Assembly: GCA_902826145.1 (NCBI GenBank)
Contig: CADEDT010000019.1
Coordinates: 1 to 32,986, forward strand
From: an uncultured Caulobacteraceae bacterium
GTDB taxonomy: Bacteria; Pseudomonadota; Alphaproteobacteria; Caulobacterales; Aquidulcibacteraceae
Direction: 5' to 3'
Length of the DNA: 32,986 nt
Positions 23,139-32,905 of the stretch are shown here, one piece after another; the stretch's first letter is position 1, and the number at the start of each line of letters is the position of its first letter. The position numbers and the translations under genes are program-made. The notes beneath the pieces were generated by a model. That model did no database searches and was not told the DNA's origin. It saw nothing but the letters and a program-made list of their open reading frames with translations.

Positions 23139-24047
23139 ATGTCCGATTCCGCCCTGATCGAGGCGTTTCTTGAAATGCTCTCCGCCGAGCGCGGCGCGCG
23201 AGTGAATACGCTCGATGCATACGCGCGCGACCTGGATGATGCGCGCGAGCACGTCCGCTCGGGATTGCGAGGCGCTGGGCCGGAGGCGATCGAAGCGTAT
23301 GTCGCGGGGTTGACGAAGCGCGGGCTTTCGCCGGCGACGGCGCGGCGGCGGATTTCCGCGCTCCGGCAATTCTATCGCTTCTTACTTCAGGACAATGTGC
23401 GCGCCGACGATCCGACGTCGCGGCTCGACGCGCCCAAGCGGGCAAGGTCCTTGCCGAAAACGCTTTCGGTTGACGAGATCACCGCGCTGATCGACGCGGC
23501 GGAGAGTCCACGCGATCGGGCGTTGATTGAATTGCTCTACGGCGCGGGTTTGCGCGTGAGCGAGTTGGTGTCATTGCCGATGCGCGCCGCTCCGAGGCCG
23601 GGCCAAGATCACATGATCATCGAGGGCAAGGGCGGCAAAGAGCGGCTTGTCGCGCTCGGCGGACCGGCGCTGGCGGCGCTGGCGGCGCACTTGGAAGCGC
23701 GCGCTGGCGCGTTGCCGAAGGTGGAGGCGCAACGGGAGAAAGCGCAGCGTTGGCTGTTCCCATCCGCGAGCGCGGCAGATGGCAAGCTTACGCGGCGGCG
23801 CGTGGCGCAAATTCTGGAAGCAGCGGCGGTGAAAGCTGGCATCAGCCCAGCGCGGGTTTCGCCCCACGTGCTACGGCACGCGTTCGCGACGCACTTGGTC
23901 GAAGGCGGCGCGGATTTGCGGACAGTGCAAACGCTGCTCGGCCACGCCGATATTGCCACAACACAAATCTACACCCATGTCGCCGAAGGCAGGCTGAAGA
24001 CGCTCGTGGAAACCAAGCACCCACTCGCGCGAAAGCCGAAAGCTTGA
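23139..24047 (+). CDS. xerD: Tyrosine recombinase XerD
   Basis: A 302-residue tyrosine recombinase that, with XerC, resolves chromosome dimers at dif during division (FtsK-activated). An N-terminal SAM-like DNA-binding domain (about 5-90) with RISALRQFYRFLL precedes the catalytic domain. The catalytic set is complete: R139 (GAGLRVSEL), K164 (IEGKGGKER), H243 and R246 (HVLRHAFATHLVEGGADLRT), H269 (LLGHADIATTQIYTH) and the nucleophile Y278. Chromosomal gene, not an integrase: length and motifs match XerC/D and no phage genes are nearby. XerD is favoured over XerC by the resemblance and by its position near aroK/aroB. No dif site was found in the window. Confidence 0.93.
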   Translation: MSDSALIEAFLEMLSAERGARVNTLDAYARDLDDAREHVRSGLRGAGPEAIEAYVAGLTKRGLSPATARRRISALRQFYRFLLQDNVRADDPTSRLDAPKRARSLPKTLSVDEITALIDAAESPRDRALIELLYGAGLRVSELVSLPMRAAPRPGQDHMIIEGKGGKERLVALGGPALAALAAHLEARAGALPKVEAQREKAQRWLFPSASAADGKLTRRRVAQILEAAAVKAGISPARVSPHVLRHAFATHLVEGGADLRTVQTLLGHADIATTQIYTHVAEGRLKTLVETKHPLARKPKA

Positions 24048-24063
24048 GCAAGGTGCAAAGCGC

Positions 24064-24438
24064 ATGAGCACAACGCCCCTACCCGCCGCCCAGCCGGGCC
24101 GTTCGTCGGCGTTTTTGGTTTACGGTCTCTACCTGCTGAGTATTCCAAGCTTCGCCATTTTCGCGCTGCTGGGCGTTATCGTGGCGCTTGCAAGCAAGGA
24201 CGGAGCCTCGCCATTCGCGCGTTCGCATTTGGACGACCAGATCCGCATATGGTTCGTCGCCTTTTGGTGGGCGATCGGACTGGCGATCCTGGCTCTGGTT
24301 GGTTGGCTTACCGTAGCGATTCTCATCGGCTTTGTGCTGCTTTGGATCGCCGGCCTGGGCGGCATCATCCTGATGCTCTGGTTTACCGTGAAGAGCGTGC
24401 TCGGGCTGCTCGCACTGATGGACAACAGGCCGCGGTGA
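24064..24438 (+). CDS. Small membrane protein, DUF4870-like
   Basis: A 124-residue protein with three to four hydrophobic segments (about 19-45, 58-80, 82-112) and a conserved-looking FARSHLDDQIRIWFVAFWW, resembling DUF4870/Tic20-like small membrane proteins with the F-x-x-x-H-x-x-x-Q pattern between helices. Function unknown. It starts 16 bp after xerD with AAGGTG about 8 nt upstream, so it may share xerD's transcript. Confidence 0.72.
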   Translation: MSTTPLPAAQPGRSSAFLVYGLYLLSIPSFAIFALLGVIVALASKDGASPFARSHLDDQIRIWFVAFWWAIGLAILALVGWLTVAILIGFVLLWIAGLGGIILMLWFTVKSVLGLLALMDNRPR

Positions 24439-24540
24439 TCACAGGCGTGTTACAGGCTTGAAAGTTTCCACCGGCTTGTGTGAGTTTAGTGACGAGGGAT
24501 CAGCGGGATAGGTTCCCGCCGAGCAGGCGAGTGAGATCGG

Positions 24541-25416
24541 ATGAAGAGACACGTTTTGGCGGCCGTGCTTTTCGCGGCGGCGGCAACACCGGCGGCTGCG
24601 TACACATCGTACCTAAAGCCCGAGCAGTTTTGGGTCACTGAAGCGGAGGTGCAAATCGAAGGGTCGTACGCGACAACCTTCTTCACGCCCGCAATCGCCG
24701 TTGGCGACACTCTGATCGTGACGAACTCCGGCGGTGAGCGCGTTTCGGCAGACCGCATCGCGGTGACGCCGGGCGGCGCAACAGAACTGCAAGCCGATCT
24801 CACACGCGGCGGCACGTACCGCGTGACAACCGGCGAAGTCGCAGGCCAGGTGGCGAACCTTGTCGGCGTCGACGGCCAGTGGCGCGTGCTTGGCGCAAGC
24901 GAAACGCCGCCGCCCGGTTCTCAAACAACGACACTGCAAACGGTCACGATCGCGGACACCTATGTCACGCGCGGCACGGCGAGCGACGTCTCGCAACTGC
25001 CGACAGTCGGGCGCCTGTCGATTCGGCCAGTGACGCACCCGAACCAAGTTTTGGCGTCGCAAGGCCTCCAAATCGAACTGTTGTTCGATGGCGCGCCTCT
25101 GCCGAACGTCGCCATCGTGCTCTACGCGGCCGGCGATGCCGAGACGAAGCTTGACCGCTACGTCGCTACCGACGCCAGCGGCCGCGCCACGTTCACGTTC
25201 GACGGCCCGGGCCAATACATTATCGCGGCGCGCCACCGCGCCGACATGCCGGCTGGCTCGCCAGCAGCCGTTGGGAGCTACACGACCACGCTGACATTCG
25301 AAGCGCTGGACCAGCTCTACGCGGAAACGCAAGTCCAGGAACAAACGGCCGAGCCGCAACGTCCGGCCCGCACGCGTCAGCCGGCCCGCCGCCGCGTTGG
25401 CCGTCCGGATCAGTGA
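24541..25416 (+). CDS. DUF4198-like exported protein
   Basis: A 291-residue protein with a signal peptide (MKRHVLAAVLFAAAATPAAA, cleavage after AAAY region) and a beta-rich body of two immunoglobulin-like lobes resembling DUF4198, a family of periplasmic proteins linked to metal (often Ni/Co) transport loci. KPEQFWVTEAEVQIEG near residue 23, GRLSIRPVTHPNQV (about 159-172) and the C-terminal lobe with DASGRATFTFDGPGQYI are typical. The last 25 residues are Arg/Pro-rich and probably disordered. No metal transporter gene is adjacent, so function is open. A clear terminator follows the gene. Confidence 0.7.
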   Translation: MKRHVLAAVLFAAAATPAAAYTSYLKPEQFWVTEAEVQIEGSYATTFFTPAIAVGDTLIVTNSGGERVSADRIAVTPGGATELQADLTRGGTYRVTTGEVAGQVANLVGVDGQWRVLGASETPPPGSQTTTLQTVTIADTYVTRGTASDVSQLPTVGRLSIRPVTHPNQVLASQGLQIELLFDGAPLPNVAIVLYAAGDAETKLDRYVATDASGRATFTFDGPGQYIIAARHRADMPAGSPAAVGSYTTTLTFEALDQLYAETQVQEQTAEPQRPARTRQPARRRVGRPDQ

Positions 25417-25439
25417 GCGAACTAGAATCCTGAAATGCG

Positions 25440-25469
25440 AAACGGCCCCAGTGAAGCTGGGGCCGTTTT
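25440..25469 (+). terminator. Rho-independent terminator after the DUF4198-like gene
   Basis: Stem ACGGCCCCAG (25442-25451) and CTGGGGCCGT (25457-25466) with loop TGAAG, perfect 10 bp, followed by a T-rich tract. A flanking AA/TT pair extends the helix. It separates the gene from the SDR gene downstream. Confidence 0.88.
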
Positions 25470-25512
25470 CGTTTGCGTCGCTGCGGCCTAAGTAAGCGGC
25501 AGGAGATCACCC

Positions 25513-26175
25513 ATGGGATACACACTCATCACTGGCGCCAATCGAGGCATCGGCCTGGAGCTAGCGAGACAGCTAAAGGCGCGCGGCGATCGGGTAATTG
25601 CAGTGTGTCGCAAGCCTTCGACTGAGATCGAGGCGCTCGGTGTGCGCGTCGAAAGCGGCATCGATGTCGGTGATGCGGAGTCGCTCGCGGACTTGGCCAG
25701 GCGGCTGAATGGCGTGGAGATCGACGTGCTGGTGAACAATGCCGGCATTCTGCGCGGCGACAGTCTCGAGCGGATGAACTTCGACTCGATTGAAGAGCAG
25801 CTTGAGGTGAATGCGCTTGGGCCGCTGCGGGTGACCACTGCCCTGCTGCCGCTACTTCACAAAGGCAGCAAGGTCGTCATCGTCACCAGCCGGATGGGCT
25901 CGATGGCCGATAACGGCTCCGGCGGCTACTACGGCTATCGCATGTCGAAGGCAGCGGTGAACGCCGCTGGCGTTTCACTCGCGCGCGATCTCGCCGGGCG
26001 CGGCATCGCTGTGCTGCTCTTGCATCCCGGAATGGTGGCAACTGAGATGACCGGCAGAAACGGCATCACGCCGGAAGAGTCCGTGCGCGGCATCGTTCAG
26101 CGCATCGATGCACTGACGCCGGAGACGACTGGCCGCTTCGTGCATGCAGGCACTGGAGAAGAATTGCCCTGGTGA
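25513..26175 (+). CDS. Short-chain dehydrogenase/reductase (SDR)
   Basis: A 220-residue Rossmann-fold oxidoreductase. The cofactor motif TGANRGIG is at 7-14, NNAG at 75-78, N100 and the catalytic serine in VTSRMGS (S126 or S130) with Y142 and K146 in YGYRMSK. The arrangement resembles the C-factor/sniffer-type SDRs. The Arg after the glycine motif (R32-R33 region, VCRKP) favours NADP(H). Substrate unknown. The start ATG 25513 has AGGAG about 8 nt upstream. It stands alone after a terminator. Confidence 0.88.
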   Translation: MGYTLITGANRGIGLELARQLKARGDRVIAVCRKPSTEIEALGVRVESGIDVGDAESLADLARRLNGVEIDVLVNNAGILRGDSLERMNFDSIEEQLEVNALGPLRVTTALLPLLHKGSKVVIVTSRMGSMADNGSGGYYGYRMSKAAVNAAGVSLARDLAGRGIAVLLLHPGMVATEMTGRNGITPEESVRGIVQRIDALTPETTGRFVHAGTGEELPW

Positions 26176-26281
26176 CGTAACGGGCCTCTGTGGACTACGC
26201 GCGCGATTGTGACCGCTGTCACACCGCGTTCGGAACCAACCCTTTAGGCAGCCGTTCAGACATCGAAATCGGGAGCTTGAG

Positions 26282-26416
26282 ATGATCGAACTTGCAGCCT
26301 TCATCGTCGCCGGCGCCGTGGCGCTGACCTTCTTCTCGGACGCCACGTCCGGCACGGTCAAAATGGTGCGTGCGGCGCGCCGCCGTGGGACGATCCGCGT
26401 CGCCGACCACCACTAA
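26282..26416 (+). CDS. Small membrane-anchored peptide (44 aa)
   Basis: A 44-residue ORF, MIELAAFIVAGAVALTFF at its N-terminus forming one hydrophobic helix, then a basic tail (VRAARRRG, ending ADHH). A good ribosome-binding site, GGGAG, sits about 7 nt upstream of ATG 26282. The hydrophobic-then-basic layout with a Shine-Dalgarno sequence supports a real small gene of the kind usually missed by annotation. Possible role at the membrane; function unknown. Confidence 0.55.
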   Translation: MIELAAFIVAGAVALTFFSDATSGTVKMVRAARRRGTIRVADHH

Positions 26417-26460
26417 AAGCGCGTACGCGCTGAACAATTCGCGGTGCTACGTTCGCGGCC

Positions 26461-26850
26461 ATGCGACCGACGCCGCACCAAAAAGCTGAAGCCGAGCTGA
26501 CAAAGCTCGGCTTAAGTTTTCCGGAGACCACAGCTGGCCCCGCATGGCCGCCAACACGCGGCGTCTACGTGCGTAAGAAAATGTTCGCGGTGTTCGGCGC
26601 GAAGGCCGAGCCGCTCGATGCGCTCACCATCATCATGAAGCTGCCGATCTCCGCCGAGATGGCCGAAGAGCTACCTTTCGTGCGGCCCGCCAAGGGCTGG
26701 TTCAAACAGCACAACTGGATCACAGCGCACTTCGATGCGGACGACGACGTGTTGGCTGAGATGGAGACGCTGCGGGGCTGGCTGAAGCAGAGCTACACGG
26801 CCGTCGCGCCGAAGAAATTGCGGCGCCTGCTGGACGCGGGTCCATCATGA
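26461..26850 (+). CDS. MmcQ/YjbR family protein
   Basis: A 129-residue protein of the MmcQ/YjbR family (a CyaY-like fold reported to bind DNA). The recognisable parts are the acidic-aromatic opening LGLSFPETTAGPAW, GVYVRKKMFAVFG (35-47), MKLP, and GWFKQHNWITAHF followed by the C-terminal helix WLKQSYTAVAPKKL. Length is typical. Function in this organism is unassigned. No ribosome-binding site is obvious before ATG 26461. It ends just before the operator-like dyad of the next gene. Confidence 0.8.
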   Translation: MRPTPHQKAEAELTKLGLSFPETTAGPAWPPTRGVYVRKKMFAVFGAKAEPLDALTIIMKLPISAEMAEELPFVRPAKGWFKQHNWITAHFDADDDVLAEMETLRGWLKQSYTAVAPKKLRRLLDAGPS

Positions 26851-26861
26851 AACATAATTCA

Positions 26862-26887
26862 AGTAACAGCTATTGACTTTTGTTACT
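26862..26887. promoter_or_regulatory. Dyad (candidate TetR operator) overlapping a -35 element
   Basis: A perfect inverted pair AGTAACA (26862-26868) and TGTTACT (26881-26887), 12-nt spacer, brackets TTGACT (26873-26878), a -35-like box; GATATC (26896-26901) lies 17 bp on as a weak -10. It precedes the aldo/keto reductase gene, followed by a TetR gene, and fits an autoregulated repressor site. Confidence 0.5.
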
Positions 26888-26924
26888 ATTGGCGCGATAT
26901 CGCTCCTCAACAAGGAGCACCGCC

Positions 26925-27914
<990 letters not shown>

Positions 27915-27933
27915 GGGAGGCATCACTCAGCGC

Positions 27934-28518
27934 GTGAGCACTGATTCAATCAGAGACCGCATTCTCGACGCCACCGTCGAAACGTTGCGACGCCACGGCC
28001 CCGCCAAGACGGGCGTCGTGGATGTCGCGCGCGCGCTCGATATGAGCCACTCCAACGTCTACAAGCACTTCGCCTCCAAGACCGCCCTCTTCGACGCCGT
28101 GGCTGAGCGCTGGCTCACGGAAGTGATGGCGCCGCTCACTAAGATCACGGCGGACAAGAAGACGCCCGCGCCAAAGCGGTTGAAGGCGTGGCTGCGCACG
28201 CTGGCGGAGATCAAGCGCAAGAAGGTGCTCGAAGACCCAGAGATGTTTGCGGTCTACCGGTCGATCACGGACGGCGCGCACAAGGTCGTGGCCGCGCACG
28301 TGGCGCATTTGGTTGAAGAGGTCGCGGAAATCCTGCGCGACGGTGAGCGCGAAGGTGCGTGGCATGTAGCTGACGCGGAGAAGAGTGCTGGGCTTCTGCT
28401 GCACGCCACGACGCGCTTTCATCATCCGGCGATGGTGGCGCTTGATGAGGGCGCCACCGATCTCAAGCAGCTCGACGCGTTGATCGAGCTGCTCATTGCC
28501 GGCCTAGCTAAGGCGTAG
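27934..28518 (+). CDS. TetR/AcrR-family transcriptional regulator
   Basis: A 194-residue regulator with an N-terminal helix-turn-helix (about 25-47, VVDVARALDMSHSNVYKHFASK) and a helical C-terminal ligand-binding domain. It probably represses the aldo/keto reductase and itself through the dyad at 26862-26887. The start is GTG 27934; GGGAGG lies about 13 nt upstream, slightly long, and no in-frame ATG is better. Its end overlaps the convergent flotillin gene by 11 bp. Ligand unknown. Confidence 0.9.
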   Translation: MSTDSIRDRILDATVETLRRHGPAKTGVVDVARALDMSHSNVYKHFASKTALFDAVAERWLTEVMAPLTKITADKKTPAPKRLKAWLRTLAEIKRKKVLEDPEMFAVYRSITDGAHKVVAAHVAHLVEEVAEILRDGEREGAWHVADAEKSAGLLLHATTRFHHPAMVALDEGATDLKQLDALIELLIAGLAKA

Positions 28519-29866
28519 TCGCGTCCGGCGCCGCTTGCGCCGCCGCCTCACGGCGCAGGATTCGCTCAAGGAGCGCCGCGCCTTCTGGCGTGTTTTTCAG
28601 CGCCTCGAGCATGCCGCCGATGGCGGTGCCGCCGCGGGGTGAGATCAGGCCCATCGCGTCGTGCACGCCTTGCACCGTGTCGCCGGTGTTGGCGATCACC
28701 TTCACGTCGGCTTGCCCGATTGCCTTCGCCTGCTCGACGCCGACTTGCGTGTACGCTTCGACGCCGCGGATCGAGACCAGGTACGATTGGTAGCCTTCGT
28801 TCTGGCCGATCTCCTTGGCCAGTTCGATCTGCGCCGCGACCGGCGCGAGTTGCAGGGCCTTCTCGGCGTCGGCCTTGGCGTTGCCTTCGACGCGGATGCC
28901 CTCGGCCGAGAGCTTGGTGGCCTGCAGATCGCCATCGGCGCGCAGGATCGTGGTTTCCTTGTCCTGCGTGGCCGCGACAACTTGCTGGTCTTTGGTGATT
29001 TCGGCCTGACGCATGGTCGAGACGCGCACGACCTGCATTTCGCGCTCGCGCGTGACCGCCGCTTCCGCCTGCACTTCTTGCGCGGCTTTTTCAGTGGCGA
29101 TGCCGACTTGCTTGTCTTTCTCGGCTGTACGCTGGCCGACGACTTGCTGCGCTTCCTGTTCGCGCACTTCGACTTCCTGGCGCGCCGCGATTTCGGCGGT
29201 CTGCGCCGCGCGCATGTTGTTGGCGACCTCGATGCGGCTGGTCATCTGAATGTTGGAGGCTTTCATCGCCATAATGTCGGCGATGACGCGCGAGCCTTCG
29301 GCGTCGCGGACGTCCATCAGCTCCATGTTCTTGACCGGCTCGACGCCCCAGTTCGCCAGCTCTGTCGCTACTTCCTGGGTGAACTGCGCGCCGAAGGTGG
29401 CGCGATCGACCATGATCTGGTGGATGTCGTGCGTTGCGAGAATTTTCCGCGCTGCGCCCTGCACGATAAAGTGCAGCTGCGCGATCAGCTCCTTCATGTT
29501 GGCGATGCGCGCGGCGGCGACGTTTGTATCGGCTATGCGGAAGAACGCCGTGAGATCGAGCCGAAACGGCACGCGATCCTTGTCGTAAGCTTCGTAGCCG
29601 GTCAGCGAGAGCTCGAAGTTGTTCACGGGCAGGATAATGCGCGTGATGCCGATCAGCGGCACCCAGCTTGGCCAATTGTAGTAGACGTTGCCGGCCTTCT
29701 GGCCCGCGCCATACGACGTCGTCTTACGCCGCGACTGCACGGTGTGGACCATGTTTGTGGGCACCACCACGCGCAGCAGGATTGAGATGAGAATGAAAAG
29801 CGCGACCAGCGCGCCGATGATGGACAGCAATGACGCGTTCATGACGACGTCGAGCACTTGAGACAT
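28508..29866 (-). CDS. Flotillin-like SPFH-domain protein
   Basis: A 452-residue membrane-associated protein of the flotillin/SPFH (Band 7) family, scaffolds of membrane microdomains. An N-terminal hydrophobic helix (about 12-33, LLSIIGALVALFILISILLRV) is followed by the SPFH domain (about 40-215), then a long Ala/Glu/Gln-rich coiled coil with alternating A-E repeats (about 215-345) and a C-terminal region with the short GRGGTAIGG-type glycine stretch (about 415). Oligomerisation is expected through the coiled coil. The ribosome-binding site AAGGA precedes ATG 29866. An NfeD partner, often adjacent to bacterial flotillins, was not found beside it. The TetR gene ends inside its 3' end on the other strand. 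Confidence 0.9.
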   Translation of the reverse strand: MSQVLDVVMNASLLSIIGALVALFILISILLRVVVPTNMVHTVQSRRKTTSYGAGQKAGNVYYNWPSWVPLIGITRIILPVNNFELSLTGYEAYDKDRVPFRLDLTAFFRIADTNVAAARIANMKELIAQLHFIVQGAARKILATHDIHQIMVDRATFGAQFTQEVATELANWGVEPVKNMELMDVRDAEGSRVIADIMAMKASNIQMTSRIEVANNMRAAQTAEIAARQEVEVREQEAQQVVGQRTAEKDKQVGIATEKAAQEVQAEAAVTREREMQVVRVSTMRQAEITKDQQVVAATQDKETTILRADGDLQATKLSAEGIRVEGNAKADAEKALQLAPVAAQIELAKEIGQNEGYQSYLVSIRGVEAYTQVGVEQAKAIGQADVKVIANTGDTVQGVHDAMGLISPRGGTAIGGMLEALKNTPEGAALLERILRREAAAQAAPDATTP

Positions 29867-30157
29867 CTCGTCCTTTCCCTACCGCCCTGCCGCACATGCG
29901 TCGGCAATTGGCCTACGCATTCGATGTAAGCGCGCAGCGCAGGAGTTTGAGAGATGGCGTACCGATTTCGCCCGGAAATCGGACACGCGCCCTGCCCGCG
30001 CCGTTATAACGAAACACTGCAAGGGTGGCGGCGTGCGTTAAAGGCGGCACACGGTATGGGGGAATAGCGTGCGTCTGAGAAGCGAGCAGCCTGCTGCAAT
30101 AATGCTGAAATGTTGGCGCCGATAACTTTCGCCCACGATGAGGGACGGGGAAAATCA
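29867..30157. other. Divergent intergenic region between flotillin and beta-lactamase-fold genes
   Basis: This 291-bp gap probably contains promoters for both divergent genes; none is convincing by eye. It contains one weakly supported ORF of 37 codons at 29954-30067 (plus strand, begins MAYRFRPEIGHAP) with AGGAG 8 nt upstream. A minus-strand frame at 29913-30158 has no ribosome-binding site and is not believed. Confidence 0.4.
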
Positions 30158-31849
30158 ATGATGAGTGTGCGGTCGCTCGGCTTTTCGCTGGCGCTATGCT
30201 TTGGCCTCGCGCTCAGCGCGTGCGCACACGCCCCGCAGCCACCGGGCGATGCCGAGATCGAGCGTCAGGCAGCGGAGCTTGTGGCACGGCGCTATCCCGC
30301 TGACGGGCCGGGCGCAGCCATTCTGATCGCGCGCGGCGACATGGTGCTCTACCGCGGCGCGCGAGGAGAGTCAGATATCGAAGCGCACACACCGCTCTCG
30401 CCGGATGACGTGTTTCGGCTGGGCTCTGTCACCAAGCAGTTCGCTGCAGCTGGATTGCTCTCGCTGGTCGAAGACGGGCGTGTCAGCTTAGACGACCCCC
30501 TCTCGCGCTACCTTCCGGACTTTCCACGCGGCGGCGACATCACGGTGCGCCAAATCCTCAACCACACGTCCGGCGTTCATAATTACACCGACATTGACGG
30601 CTACATGATCGAGCCGATCCGCGCGGATCTGACCACAGCGCAGATGATCGACGTGTTCGAAAACCTGCCTCTGGATTTCGAGCCCGGCACGCGCTGGTCC
30701 TATAGCAATTCCGGTTACGTGCTCGTAGGCGCGGTGATCGAAGCGGCGAGCGGCATGCCGTGGCACGAGTATTTGCGGCGCGAGTTCTTCGAGCCTCTCG
30801 GCATGCGCCATACAGGTTATGGCGGCGATCCGCGTCTCGTTGCGCAACAGGCGCACGGTTATTCCTTGGACGGCGGCGCCGTCGTGCCGATGCGCACGCT
30901 CAGCATGACGCAACCGCACGCCGCTGGCGCGCTCGTCTCAACCGTCGACGACCTGTTGATCTGGAACCGCGCGCTGCACGAGGGCCGCGTGCTCTCCAAT
31001 CCGCTCTACACCCAGATGATCACGCCGACAGGCGCGGCAGGCACGCCGCCGTACAATTACGGCTTCGGCATCGCGGCCGGCAGCGTGCGCGACCAGCCGC
31101 AGCTCGAACATGGCGGCGGCATTTTTGGATTCAGCACGTCGCTGAGCTATGTCCCCGGCGCGGATATCACCGTCGTCGTGCTGGAAAACAGCGATAGCGA
31201 TCCGCCCGGCGCCGCCAGCTCTGGCCTGATCGCGCGACGCTTGGCGGCGATCGCGCTCAACAATCCCTACCCCGAGATGATTCCGATCGCTGTCGATACT
31301 TCGGCGCTGCAAGCAGCGGAGGCCGTCTATCTCTTCGATGGTGGCATCAAGCGCACACTGCGCGTTGTCGATGGCCGATTGACCGCGCAACGCGAGGGCC
31401 GACCGCGTATTCCGCTGACGCCTATCGCTCGCGACGACTTCCTCTACGACGACGGTCTCAATCGCATTCAGCTCATTCGAGACGCCAGCGGCGCCGTCAC
31501 CAGCGTGCGCTACTTCGGCGAGGGCGAGGGTGAAGGCGTGATCGGCGTGCGTAGCGCGGAGGCGCTCGCGCCCTTGCCGGTGGCAATGGCACTGCCGCGC
31601 GCGACGCTGGAGCGGGTTGTCGGCATCTATGCCGCGGGCGAGTTGAACATGAACGTCTTCCTCGATGGCGAGACGCTCCGCGCACAGCTCACAGGCCAGT
31701 CGCCCGTTACGCTTCGCGCGACTGCGCCAACTGTGTTTGCCGTCGAGGAAGCGGACGCGATCGTGGAGTTTGCCGCCGAGGGCACGACCGCGGCGCAGGC
31801 GACGATCAAGCAAGGTGGTGAGGAAATTACGCTGACGCGGACTCGGTGA
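30158..31849 (+). CDS. Serine hydrolase lipoprotein, beta-lactamase class C/penicillin-binding fold
   Basis: A 563-residue exported lipoprotein: signal with lipobox LSAC (C22). The catalytic domain carries S-x-x-K (S90-V-T-K93), Y-x-N (Y182-S-N184) and a third HGG motif in LEHGGGIFGF. It resembles class C beta-lactamase-related esterases/peptidases (such as EstB or D-Ala-D-Ala carboxypeptidase relatives). The C-terminal 170 residues form a beta-rich extension of the kind often seen fused to these enzymes. Substrate unknown; beta-lactam hydrolysis is not implied. Start ATG 30158 or 30161, since the gene begins with two Met codons; a GGGGAAAATCA sequence lies upstream. Divergent from the flotillin gene and convergent with ruvB by 12 bp. 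Confidence 0.9.
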   Translation: MMSVRSLGFSLALCFGLALSACAHAPQPPGDAEIERQAAELVARRYPADGPGAAILIARGDMVLYRGARGESDIEAHTPLSPDDVFRLGSVTKQFAAAGLLSLVEDGRVSLDDPLSRYLPDFPRGGDITVRQILNHTSGVHNYTDIDGYMIEPIRADLTTAQMIDVFENLPLDFEPGTRWSYSNSGYVLVGAVIEAASGMPWHEYLRREFFEPLGMRHTGYGGDPRLVAQQAHGYSLDGGAVVPMRTLSMTQPHAAGALVSTVDDLLIWNRALHEGRVLSNPLYTQMITPTGAAGTPPYNYGFGIAAGSVRDQPQLEHGGGIFGFSTSLSYVPGADITVVVLENSDSDPPGAASSGLIARRLAAIALNNPYPEMIPIAVDTSALQAAEAVYLFDGGIKRTLRVVDGRLTAQREGRPRIPLTPIARDDFLYDDGLNRIQLIRDASGAVTSVRYFGEGEGEGVIGVRSAEALAPLPVAMALPRATLERVVGIYAAGELNMNVFLDGETLRAQLTGQSPVTLRATAPTVFAVEEADAIVEFAAEGTTAAQATIKQGGEEITLTRTR

Positions 31850-31861
31850 CGCGAGAAGCGA

Positions 31862-32905
31862 TTACTTCTCCCCGAACAAGCTTCCGCTCGCCGGCGCTGC
31901 ACTCGGCGGCTTCTTCCCGAGGCGCTCGTACGCCTTCGGCGCGGCGACGCGGCCGCGTGGGGTGCGCATGACGAAGCCTTGCTGCATCAAGTAAGGCTCG
32001 ATCACGTCTTCGATGGCGTCGCGCGCTTCGGCGAGTGCGGCGGCCATGGTATCGACGCCGACGGGACCGCCGGAATAGGTTTCCACCAAAGCCTGCAAAT
32101 AGCGGCGGTCGAGCATGTCGAGGCCGTCGCCATCGATATCGAGACGGCGCAGCGCTTTGTCGGCGACGCCCTTGTCGATTGCGTCTTCACCGGCGAAGTC
32201 GCGCACGCGGCGGAGCAAGCGCACGGCGACGCGCGGCGTGCCGCGCGCACGCTTGGCAATTTCTAGCGCACCCTCTGGCGTGATCGGCATGCCGAGCTTC
32301 GCGGAAGCGCGCGTGACGATGCCGAGCAAATCGTCCGGCCCGTAAAAATCCAAACGCACCGGAATGCCGAAGCGATCGCGCAGCGGCGTGCCGAGCAGGC
32401 CTGCCCGCGTCGTGGCGCCGACGAGCGTGAACGGTGAAAGATCGATGCGCACGCTGCGCGCCGATGGACCTTCGCCGATGATGATGTCGAGGTGGTAGTC
32501 CTCCATCGCGGGATAGAGGATTTCTTCCACTTGCGGCGCGAGGCGGTGGATCTCGTCGATGAAGAGCACATCGCGCGGCTCGAGATTGGTCAGCAGCGCG
32601 GCGAGATCGCCGGCGCGCTGAATGACCGGGCCGCTGGTGGACCGAAAGCCAACGCCCAATTCGCGGGCGATGATTTGCGCGAGCGTCGTCTTGCCGAGAC
32701 CAGGCGGGCCGAAGAGCAGAACGTGGTCCATGGCGTCGCCGCGATTGCGGGCGGCTTCGACGAAGACCTTGAGATTGGCCTTGGCGTGCGGCTGGCCAAC
32801 GAACTCGTCGAACCCTTGCGGGCGCAGCGCGCGGTCCGCCCCCTCGCCCGGCATGCGGGCCGCGGTTACGAGGCGATCGTCGGGGCGTTCTGCCGGTTCA
32901 GCCAT
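31862..32905 (-). CDS. ruvB: Holliday junction branch migration ATPase RuvB
   Basis: A 347-residue hexameric AAA+ motor that drives branch migration of Holliday junctions with RuvA. Walker A GPPGLGKT (66-73), Walker B/DEIH (117-120), [20 protein letters not shown] sensor region and the C-terminal winged-helix part with [16 protein letters not shown] are all present; the length is typical. The start was set at ATG 32905, with AGGAA 7 nt upstream; a 22-residue upstream extension is Arg-rich and unlikely to be translated. The upstream 80 bp of the window show no clear gene; ruvA may lie beyond the edge. Confidence 0.96.
   Translation of the reverse strand: MAEPAERPDDRLVTAARMPGEGADRALRPQGFDEFVGQPHAKANLKVFVEAARNRGDAMDHVLLFGPPGLGKTTLAQIIARELGVGFRSTSGPVIQRAGDLAALLTNLEPRDVLFIDEIHRLAPQVEEILYPAMEDYHLDIIIGEGPSARSVRIDLSPFTLVGATTRAGLLGTPLRDRFGIPVRLDFYGPDDLLGIVTRASAKLGMPITPEGALEIAKRARGTPRVAVRLLRRVRDFAGEDAIDKGVADKALRRLDIDGDGLDMLDRRYLQALVETYSGGPVGVDTMAAALAEARDAIEDVIEPYLMQQGFVMRTPRGRVAAPKAYERLGKKPPSAAPASGSLFGEK

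Noticed and set aside
23139..24047. Reading the tyrosine recombinase as a prophage or island integrase
   Set aside because: Its length and motifs match XerC/XerD, and no att-like repeats, tRNA or phage genes are present nearby.
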